The notes under the pieces are model-generated. The model made no database searches and was not told the DNA's origin. It saw only the letters and a program-made list of their open reading frames with translations. The position numbers and the translations under genes are program-made. From Ramichloridium luteum (lineage: Eukaryota; Ascomycota; Dothideomycetes; Mycosphaerellales; Dissoconiaceae), in assembly GCA_002368545.1 (NCBI GenBank), contig MTSC01000046.1:134298-198297 (forward strand): 64,000 nucleotides of DNA, in the 5' to 3' direction. Each line of letters opens with the position of its first letter. Position 1 is the stretch's first letter. Positions 55,869 to 64,000 of the stretch are shown piece after piece.

Positions 55869-57193
55869 GCTGCTGTGACTCGGAGCAGATGCGCCATCAT
55901 GGCATGTCGTCGATTAAATGCGCATAATCGAAGAGCGGTCAGACGTAAAGGAATGGACCGAGCGCAACTGCGCGAGTTACACTTGGTGAGGTCCAATCGC
56001 TGATACCAACGCATGCACGCCTCGGCGGTCGGCGTCTAAATAGTGGGCTTGCGGGACCGGCGTATGACGAAGGCATCGTGAAGCTCCGGTCCACCCGACC
56101 GCGGTGGATAGGTAACGCACATTCATGCTCGGAAGATACCATCATACCAGCTGCTATTCCTTCGCTTTCGTCAACTCCACTTCAATGACTGCCATATCTC
56201 GATCAGGCATTTCCTGCACGCAACACTGCCCTTTTGAATATCGCCGAGCTGGTGCTTCGGATCAGTCATTACCCCACCTGCTGCTGCCCTGTGCCCCCAG
56301 CCTGCCAGAACTCAATCTGTCTGTCAGCTCCCGATCTACAAGCTGCATGTGAGACTGTGTACTGCTGCCCGGCGTTCAATTGTCACGGTTGTCATAATTT
56401 CCTTAAGACGACATTATCGAAGCTCCATTTATTCACTTCGTTTAACAATTTTCCATTTACAGGTACCTACAGTACAATAGTAGCAGGGGGAAGAGCTAAA
56501 CAAAGCACACTGGAATGACGTGCATGCGGCAGCACGCGCGCGCGCGAACCCCGCCGATCGAATCGATTGGTGGAGGGCACTGGGGGCGCCACCTACAGCC
56601 CGCTGGAGGGGTGATCCCGGCGGTATTCAGTCCTGGACAGGCCATATGACCACTATGAGGCATGGCTGGGCTCTTATCGATAGCCCGAGGTCGGGACCTC
56701 TCACGAGTGCTCCGGCGATAATGCCGCGTCAGGTGTTCGGGCGCTCTGATAGCAGGTATCAAGGCTATCGCGGAAGCCGATGGTCGGGCAACCCTAAGCG
56801 CGTGCATGGTGGATGGATGTTGAGCACGTCGCAGCTGCCAACACCCCCGAGGTCTTTCATCGATCGACGTTCGTGTTGCACCACGAAGGCGCTTTTAGAA
56901 ACCACATACAAGCACGATGGATCAGAAGTTTTGTTCCCGGGAAGGCTTTGATTTGATAGTATGCTACACGACAGGAGTCGCATATCAACAAAAATGAAAG
57001 CTATCGTTAATGAGCGTCCTTCAACCACTGTCCTCTGCTACGCTCCTCGTCCCCTGGTTCCAGAGTTCACCACCATTGCCTTCATCGTCGGCGCACGGGA
57101 ACAGAGAACGAAATCAGATTGAGATCGTTCTCATATTTGACTTTTTCCCGTCACGAAGAGGTCGCCGGCTGGTGTTCAATGGGTGCAATGCAT
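55869..57193. other. Intergenic
   Basis: 1.3 kb without a supportable gene. It includes a (CG)n run near 56534-56546 and a Cys-rich open frame at 56234-56518 that lacks a signal peptide and credible start. Confidence 0.45.
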
Positions 57194-57439
57194 TTACTGA
57201 TGGAACGGATCGTTGTCAGCTACGATGTCGAGCTTGCCAGATGATTGGTCGACTTACGCAGTTGCACTTGCCTGACTCGCAAGAGCAGGAGTCGTTGGAG
57301 CAGGATCCGCAGCCACCTTTATACTCATGTCAGCGCAGATTCTCAGAAGAAGCGTGCGCAACGCATGGCAGCGTGCATGCACGCAACGGCCAAACGCTTG
57401 CGGGCCCTTGCATGATCGGGCAGGAGTGCACATACCCAT
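57194..57439 (-). CDS. Metallothionein-like peptide, 21 aa
   Basis: A very small gene found by splice logic. The ATG at 57439 is followed by one base and a 119-nt intron (57435-57317, GTATGT donor, CTGAC branch, AAG acceptor). Exon 2 (57316-57258) encodes a Gly/Ser/Cys-rich peptide. A second intron (57257-57197, GTAAGT donor, CTGAC branch, CAG acceptor) joins directly to a TAA at 57196-57194. The product has six Cys in 21 residues at positions 4, 7, 12, 14, 19 and 21, giving one CxxC and two CxC motifs, with no aromatic residue. These are the marks of fungal copper metallothioneins, which bind Cu(I) in the cytosol and buffer metal excess. If intron 2 is retained, the reading frame gains 16 codons. 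A TATA element lies 126 bp upstream. Presence of the Cys pattern is direct; expression and the terminal intron are inferred. Confidence 0.65.
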
Positions 57440-59680
57440 TGTGATAGAGTAAAGTCCTTGAAAAGGGGTTTGGTTGAGTTGTGGTTGGTTGATTGGTAGA
57501 TAGTGTTCGAGCTGATGACCTTGATGGACAAAGGGAAGAGAGTCCATCCAGGTGGACATGCGAACCTTTATAGTCGAGCAACCCGCCAGATCGACCCCCA
57601 TGGATCTTCTCTTTCTTTCCAACCCTCGACCTTGAGATATAGGACGGCCTGACTCCACACCCTCCCCATCGCATTCGACCCGCCACCGCATGCAGCAAGT
57701 CATGCAGCGAATCCATCGGCCAGGCTCACCACGCCAAGCGGCTCCACCTCGTTCTGCCGTCTCGACCAACGGCAGATTGAGGATGCCAGGAGGGCGTAGC
57801 CGGAAGACCGATTGTTGGCTGCACGAACTCCCACGCTGGCGTGGGCAGGCCGACGGGAGAGGGTGTGGTTTCTGCTCGCAGCGGATAAGCGCCTTGGGAC
57901 CAGCAGGTCACAGTGTGCTAGGTCGGCGCTAGCCTGAAGGCTGAACTCGAACCGCTGGCAAACAACCTGCGTTCTTCCTATCTCGGTTGCAGATACTTTG
58001 GTATGCTTGCCTCGTGCAACGCCTCTAGATGGCTATTTGGGGTATGTACATGGGTGAACCCGGGAATGCAGGCGGTAGCGAGCAGGAACAGATGTGTCTT
58101 GCAGATACTGGATGGTTCAACCGATCTTGCAGATGAGCTCCTTCTATGATCTTTGATTCGCCAATGCTGGGGTGAGCTAGGTATTTCTCACAGTTACATG
58201 GCCCCATGAATGCTTGGGGATCATTCGGAGAACAAGTGCAGAGGTAGCTGTACTGGTATGAGGTGTTTATGCGTGCCAGCTTTCCAGCGAGACGCAAGCT
58301 TCGTGGTCAAATGGTACCGTACCTAGAATGCAGGTTCACATGACTCGTGACCACGCCGCGTTTGGCGACCGGATATGATGATCATGGGTGGCCTTCATCC
58401 CACGGACAACCGCGGCGGGGCCTGGCTCCACAGAAGGGACGTATCCATATTTGCCAAACGTGGCAGCCTTGAGTGGGCAGACGGCAGGACCAGTATGCAG
58501 GTGAGATTGAGCAGGAGGGCTGCGTGGAGGGTTTCGAGGATCTCAATAGGAGCTCCGAGCTCTGAGCTTCGAGCTTTCCCCCAAGGCCGGTTGATTGGGG
58601 GCCTTGATCGTTATCCAGGCGGTTCGTGTTGGATAGACTTGCTACGAACTCTGGGGGCTAAGACTGCCGTTCACCTGGAGTGCCTGGAGGTCGAGCAATA
58701 CTTTACCTAATTCTGCCTGGGCTATAACGCCCCGTGGCTCTCCAGCTGCCTCTAGCCAACCCACCCACGCGGGCGTCACGGGATGACGAAGCTCTCGAGC
58801 AGCTACCTCTCTACCACGATATCAGATCAGCACCACCTTATCCAAGCTTCGTTATCGCAAGGTCCAGATAGGTGGGAAGCTGAGCCATACATGGGATACC
58901 TCTTTATCCGACCGAGGTTGTTGCCTTCATAGTTTTGCCGTTAAGAAATCATAGACGTCGTTGTCCAATACATCCCCAATTCTCACAGCGTCAGAACATC
59001 CCGCGCATCCCATTCTGAAGGGGTTTGAATTGCTGCAGCAAATCCCGCGTCCCATGCATTCTGGTCACTTCTCTTTCTCTGATGGGGAGCGAATCATAAC
59101 ATAATGTGTGGAGCCCCTTCGCTTCCACGATGTGTGAATACCCGGGACCGCCGAGGGTCACGTACACCAGCATCATGCCGGAGGTGCTTGAGGGCGCCCG
59201 CGGTGTACTGCAGTCCCCTATGATTGCCGCTGCGCCGGTAGACACATGGTCGTTCGTGCCAAGGATCATTCATCTCACTTCGAGGAGGAACTCCAGCATG
59301 CAAAGCCCGTTTCAATGCGCGGCCTTTTACAACGTTATGCTCGCCGTTGCTGTTGGCCATTAGAAAGGCCGGCGCCGCCCGGCAAGCATCATGAAGCCTC
59401 TTCACATTCTCGAATGTGTCTTATTACCCCGTACAGGTCTTTATTTCGTCGGAGCGGAGCGACTCGGATCTAAATATTCCGATATTCTCGAATATCATGA
59501 TCGATTGTTGACTTTGCCGCGCGGTATAGAGCGCATGTTATTCAAATGTGAGGTTTGGTGCTGTGAGAGCTTACAAATTTGCGAGCTCCACTCGACGACT
59601 CGACATTCCCATGCCAGTGCCTTGCAACATTACCGTCGACACATAAGTATCATACCTGAAATTGAGGGATAACTGTGATA
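57440..59680. other. 2.2 kb intergenic
   Basis: Upstream regions of the divergent metallothionein-like and peroxiredoxin genes. Short open frames only; no motif-bearing exon was found. Two stress-response genes share this region, but I saw no clear paired regulatory sites. Confidence 0.45.
57565..57573 (-). promoter_or_regulatory. TATA element of the metallothionein gene
   Basis: ACTATAAAG on the minus strand, about 126-134 bp before the ATG at 57439; fits a strong inducible promoter. Confidence 0.45.
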
Positions 59681-60387
59681 ATGGCACCTTTGAAAGCTGG
59701 CGAAAAATTTCCGGAAGGAATCCAATTCGAGTACGTTTTGTCTGGAGTGTATACTCAATTACCGCCCACCAATATCGACCTCAATTCTGACTGAGCGCAA
59801 CACCATAGCTGGGCGCCCATCACTGACCCCGACCCAAAGAGCTGCGGCATGCCCCAGGTCTACAACGCATCAAAGGAGTTCGCAGGCAAGAAAGTCGTGA
59901 TTGTTTCCGTGCCAGGTGCCTTCACTCCCGGTTGCCAGGCCTATCACATTCCGCCGTACATCGCGCAAATCGACAAATTCGCAACAAAGGGCGTCGATCT
60001 CGTGGTGGTCATTGCTAGCAACGATGCATTTGTGATGAATGCCTGGGGAAAGGTGGGTAGTACTTGGTATGCGGTGCTCTCTTGGATTGCACGGTGCTGA
60101 ATGTGTCATTAGGTCAATGGTGTCGGCCCCGACAGCAAACTTCTCTTCATGTCCGACACGAAGTCGTTCTTCAGCAAGAACCATGGATGGGATGCTGGTA
60201 TGGGAGACCGCAATGGTCGTTGGGCTATGGTCATCGAAAAGGATGGAACCGTCAGCGTGGCTGACAATGAAGCCAGCCCGCGAGAGGTCAAGGTGAGTGC
60301 AATTGCCCTGTGGGCGTGTCCGGTGAATGGGTAGAGGTAACACAACTGCAGGTGTCCGGCGCCGACGCGATCTTGTCGAAGTTGTAG
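59681..60387 (+). CDS. Peroxisomal peroxiredoxin (PMP20/Prx5 type)
   Basis: Thiol peroxidase that reduces hydrogen peroxide and alkyl hydroperoxides. Four exons: 59681-59730, 59809-60052, 60113-60292 and 60352-60387; introns of 78, 60 and 59 nt; 169 aa, the usual family length. The peroxidatic Cys59 lies in VPGAFTPGCQ (family motif PGAFTPxC). Cys29 in KSCGMP occupies the position of a likely resolving Cys. The NDAFVMNAWGK segment is also typical. The 36-nt last exon ends in Ser-Lys-Leu, a canonical type 1 peroxisomal targeting signal, so the enzyme probably guards peroxisomes. All introns are GT-AG. Confidence 0.95.
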
Positions 60388-60654
60388 AATAAATTCACTC
60401 GTCACGTCCATCGCCCCATCACACGACTCACGGTACAATCCTCTCTCACAAACCCTCTTCCCTATGCGATCACGAAATTCGAGTGTGCACCATTCGCCAT
60501 ATATATTCCTGCTAGATGCATAAATGAAAGTTTTCGCTACTATAGATCTCGTCAGCGAGACCTGATTCTCTTACACGACGTTCCACCAAAGGCCAAGCGA
60601 GATTCGGAATCGCTACCGTCGCACCGATGGCCTTGCGCTTGCCACGAGAGGAAG

Positions 60655-61404
60655 ATGTCTGTTCTCATCGAAGCTTTTCCATGGTTGAACATCTGCCTTG
60701 ATAATAATAGCGACTTCGACACGAACAAGACAACGGAAATATCGGGCGCGCTGGAATCAGATTCGGAAGATTCCGACTCAGGATCAGACTCCAATATTGG
60801 CGATGAAGATGATGTTTCGGATCAGAGCAATGAAACCGAGCATATCAGGAGCGGCGCCGTGAGCATGGCGGCCAGTCACCTCGCAACACAGCTCCAGAAG
60901 GTAGGCCAAGAAAGCCCATCCAGTGTCGACACGGGGAGCGACGAAGAATATGAGTCCACATCTCCAATGCAATCACGACCATTGCCGCAACAGCTGTCGC
61001 TTGCGCCTTATGCCTTGATCAGCGAACTTTGCAGGCAGTCTGAACGTACCATCATGCTTCGACACGCCGAGTTGCGAGCCATTTATGAGCACGGTGACTG
61101 GCGGACACATCGGCTGGTCGCACAGTCACATGCTAGCATACAGCCGGACGAGGATGACTTCGATACTCGACATGCTCCATTGAACATCGCGCTGGACCTG
61201 AAAGCCATGTTACGAGTTAGCGAAGCGTACAAGATCATCATCCCTCGTCAGCAGAGGATTCATGATATGATCTCGAACATGGCACAGACCGAAACCACTT
61301 ACGAAAAATGGAACCGACTTGGCCTAGTAGAGGAAGGCTTGTACACATTCTTCTTGCTTCTGGTCTTCTTTGGAGTCTACAGGCTTGCTACGATCTCCAC
61401 GTGA
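60655..61404 (+). CDS. Hypothetical tail-anchored acidic protein
   Basis: Unrecognised, intronless, 249 aa. Residues 25-60 are a Ser/Asp/Glu-rich stretch (SDSEDSDSGSDSNIGDEDD). The centre has moderately conserved-looking helices (SELCRQSERTIMLRHAEL). The C-terminus has a single hydrophobic segment (LYTFFLLLVFFGVYRLATI) with only a few residues after it, as in tail-anchored proteins of the ER or mitochondrial outer membrane. The ATG at 60655 is the first in frame. It lies between the peroxiredoxin and Rab escort genes on the same strand. Confidence 0.65.
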   Translation: MSVLIEAFPWLNICLDNNSDFDTNKTTEISGALESDSEDSDSGSDSNIGDEDDVSDQSNETEHIRSGAVSMAASHLATQLQKVGQESPSSVDTGSDEEYESTSPMQSRPLPQQLSLAPYALISELCRQSERTIMLRHAELRAIYEHGDWRTHRLVAQSHASIQPDEDDFDTRHAPLNIALDLKAMLRVSEAYKIIIPRQQRIHDMISNMAQTETTYEKWNRLGLVEEGLYTFFLLLVFFGVYRLATIST

Positions 61405-61868
61405 GATCAGGCGTTTCCCTACAAACAAGACAACTTTTGTGCTAAAGTCGCGGTTGCCGGCCAAGTTGATTACATGCGCAGTCTGGGCCCGATTCGAGAA
61501 CCCGAGGTCATACTTTCGCGTCTACTATTGGCGTATTGTTTTGTTATAAGAATGTTCGTCACAAACGACCTGCACAATCATGCATTGTCAAGGCAGGAGA
61601 TACAAGGACAGAGAAGTCAGTCTCTCGCGCCTTGTGCAGATCTGCAGTGAAGAGATCTGGCGAAGACGCTGCATCATGGTGTATCAAGCATTGTCTGGAA
61701 GGCGCGATGATAGGAAAAGATTTCATGCATGAGGACTTGGGGAAATTCAAGGACGTTTCAAAATCTTACATAATCGCCTGCCAAGCCCAGCCGTTTGCTC
61801 AAGCTTGTGCAGCTCAAATCCAAACTTCTCCCTTGTTCCAAATTCTCTTGACGTTCATCTCGCCCAAC
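61405..61868. other. Intergenic
   Basis: Upstream region of the Rab escort gene. The open frame from 61536 runs into the gene but lacks coding character before the ATG at 61869. Confidence 0.5.
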
Positions 61869-63623
61869 ATGGAGCTTGAGAGCCTCGAGAATACCACTTG
61901 GGATGTGGTCATCTCAGGCACTGGTCTGCCACAGTGCCTTCTAGCGCTGTATGTGCGGCGCGGTCGCACTTGAGCCTGCACAGGCTGACTAACGTGAAGG
62001 ATGCCTTGAAAGAGCTTTATCACGATCCGGGAAGAAAATTTTGCATCTTGATCGCAACGGTTACTACGGTGGTGCGCAGGCGGCTTTCAGTCTCGCCGAA
62101 GCAGAGAGCTGGGCGAAAGGCCATGCATCGGCACCAAGCGGACGGCAGGCGTTTGGGCACGCTCGCGTGACAACGCCTGCTGAAGGAGCTCGTGGGAAAC
62201 TCTCGTCTTCCCGTTCTTACTCTCTCGCCCTCGCACCGAATGTCATCTACACCCGGTCTCCACTGCTATCGGTGCTCGTCTCTTCGCACACTCACACACA
62301 GCTGGACTTTCAAGCGGTCGGCTCCTGGTTCATCGTGCAAGGTCAGCAAGAGGATGGCTCCGGTCAGACAAAGCTCGTGAGAGTTCCGGGAGGACGAGAA
62401 GATATCTTTCAAGATGATGCCCTCGACTTGAAAGCGAAGCGTGCTCTGATGAAATTCTTGCGTTTCGTCGCGGCGTACCAGGAAGATCCAGATTCTTCCG
62501 AGATGGATGGGGAGTTGCCGTTCACGCAGTTCCTGCGCGAGAAGTTCGGCCTTCCCCCTGCCTCTCATTCCGCGATTCTCGCATTGACCCTCAGTACCTC
62601 CGCTCCTCGAGACACCACGACAGGATTTGCCATTCCAAGAATCGCGAGACATCTTGGCAGCATCGGTGTGTTCGGCCCTGGCTTCGGTGCCTTGGCTGCC
62701 AAATGGGGCGGCCTTGCGGAAGTCAGCCAAGTCGCCTGTCGTGCTTGTGCTGTTGGTGGTGGTGTCTATGTCTTGGGCAAAGGCATCGAGCAGGTCACCT
62801 CGGTGGGGGACTCCTCGCTGGCACTGACGCTCTCTGGTGAGGAGAAGGTGACAACTTCTTGGCTTGCCGCTACAGATGATGACCTCCCTGAGGCATTCTT
62901 CAGCAACGGGGAAACTGTAGGTACAACAGTCTCCAAGGGTATTTCGATCATATCTTCGCCGATGGCGCGCCTCTTCCCACCGACATCAGAGGGAGGCGTA
63001 ACTCCGGTCGGCGCGGTCGTCCTCGTACCTTCGACCGAGCAGAACCAGCCTCCGGTCCATTTACTTGTCCACTCCAGCGATTCTGGCGAGTGTGCGTCTG
63101 GTCAAAGTACGTATCATCTTTCCTCTTTGCAACGCAACCTGGTCAAAGGATGTCAAACCTTTATTGAATACTTATCTACATTGTCTGACCAACATTGACG
63201 ATACAAACCTCTGACAAACTGAAACTGACCCTTCCAATTACCTCGAATCGTGTCATTTACATTCACCGGGACCTTCGCTGACTTGTTCCAGGTGTTCTTT
63301 ATGCATCCGTAGAGGTTGACAATCAAACCGGCTTTGACATACTCAACGCCGCAATCTCGAAGTTCCTCGGTAGTCTGGAGGACGATGCGGCGGAAGTGCT
63401 ATGGACGCTCCAGTACGAACAGCGTTTCACTAGGCCTTCATCAGCGCCATACGAGCAATCCATCATCCTAGCACCAATTTCCGCGGACCTATCCCTTGAG
63501 GATCCAGTCTTCGATAGCGTAAAGTCTGCGTATACGAAGATCACTGGAACTGATCCAGAATCTTTCATGCAGTTCGAGGCGCGGGAAGGCGCAGATGATG
63601 TCGATTACGAGACTAGCATGTAG
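61869..63623 (+). CDS. MRS6: Rab escort protein (Mrs6/REP)
   Basis: GDI-superfamily protein that presents new Rab GTPases to geranylgeranyl transferase II and delivers them to membranes. Exons 61869-61948, 62013-63106 and 63292-63623, introns of 64 and 185 nt, total 501 aa. The first splice (acceptor AAAG, preceded by CTGACTAAC) restores the LLALALSRSGKKILHLDRN motif, continuing to GYYGG; this FAD-fold-like N-terminus defines the family. Further marks are the VGSWFIVQ segment and GPGFGALAAKWGGL with VGGGVYVLGKGIE. The acidic C-terminus (EGADDVDYETSM) is typical of fungal REPs; the length is shorter than yeast Mrs6. The 185-nt intron is the longest here, so a missed small exon cannot be fully excluded. 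Confidence 0.92.
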
Positions 63624-64000
63624 TACCACAATGATGACTTGCTGCCTTGAATTCTTTTGGCCACGCGTGCAGTGACCTGTAACCACTTTGCTGCTTGTTG
63701 GAAACAGTTTCCTTTGGCGGACTGATGACTGGGTCTCAACTCCGAATTCCGAGCTGAAGCTGCACGTGGCGGTGGCTCGGTATTGCTGGGACAGCCACAG
63801 CCACCCACTCCGCTGCCAAACGATCTCCTGATGTCCTGTAACTTGCACGGATGCCTCGCTACTGACTACGTCGCAAAAGCTTGGAAGGGCGCAGTCTGAC
63901 CCTCATCGAAACCACCGTAAGTACATGTACTTGCTCCGAGGTCGGGTTGTCGGTGCAAGCAGTTCGGCGTTATTGGCGGCTGAGCGTCACGCCCTACGTC
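63624..64000. other. Right end, no gene seen
   Basis: 3' flank of the Rab escort gene and window end. Nothing coding is visible. Confidence 0.5.

Noticed and set aside
56234..56518. Cys-rich open frame (about ten Cys in 45 residues) that could be a small secreted protein
   Set aside because: It lacks an ATG, signal peptide and a plausible upstream exon; the Cys clusters come from TGC/TGT-rich DNA.
57925..57955. Minus-strand GGTTCGAGTTC resembling a tRNA T loop
   Set aside because: The flanking bases do not form the five-pair T stem, and no matching acceptor or anticodon arms are present.

Overview
The window is nuclear DNA of a filamentous ascomycete (Pezizomycotina). Genes carry short GT-AG introns, mostly 46-95 nt, with CTRAY-type branch sites. 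They are separated by 0.3-3 kb of non-coding DNA, lie on both strands without operons, and encode fungus-typical families (RTA1-like, DUF2433, Ysc84, GH3 beta-glucosidase, Dal5-type MFS). A Dothideomycete is my best guess from gene style, but the sequence alone does not fix the class. I assigned 24 protein genes and resolved exon structures by hand where splicing is needed. I saw no rRNA, tRNA, CRISPR array or complete transposon.

Layout. 0-2.8 kb: no supportable gene. 2.8-11.6 kb: NPC1/Ncr1 sterol transporter, an RTA1-type membrane protein and a DUF2433 phosphoesterase-like RGG protein, all on the minus strand. 12.9-22.1 kb: a protein kinase, an Ysc84-type SH3 protein, a Bet1/Sft1-like SNARE, the ESCRT-0 subunit Vps27 and a Dal5-family transporter. 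24.3-30.9 kb: a Doa4-like ubiquitin protease, a 2OG-Fe(II) oxygenase and a capsule-type glycosyltransferase. 31.5-44.8 kb is the least familiar part. It holds two large unrecognised proteins (600 and 1233 aa) transcribed head-to-head, then a glycine-zipper protein and three small orphan genes. 45.3-49.8 kb: the mitochondrial Fe-S assembly P-loop protein Ind1 and a secreted GH3 beta-glucosidase, followed by a 3.2 kb gene-poor stretch with microsatellites. 53.1-63.6 kb: a GNAT acetyltransferase, a Gfd2-type exonuclease-fold protein, a tiny metallothionein, a peroxiredoxin ending in a peroxisomal SKL signal, a tail-anchored acidic protein and the Rab escort protein.

Functional themes. Six genes serve membrane trafficking or the endosome/vacuole route (NPC1, Ysc84, SNARE, Vps27, Doa4-like, Rab escort protein). 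Vps27 and Doa4 act at the start and end of the same multivesicular-body pathway. The remaining genes are metabolic or stress related. The strongest candidates for something undescribed are the divergent 600/1233-aa pair at 31.5-38.2 kb and the 21-residue, three-exon metallothionein at 57.2-57.4 kb. A perfect 10-bp stem-loop two bases after the kinase stop codon, and several proteins with a substituted key residue, also deserve checking.
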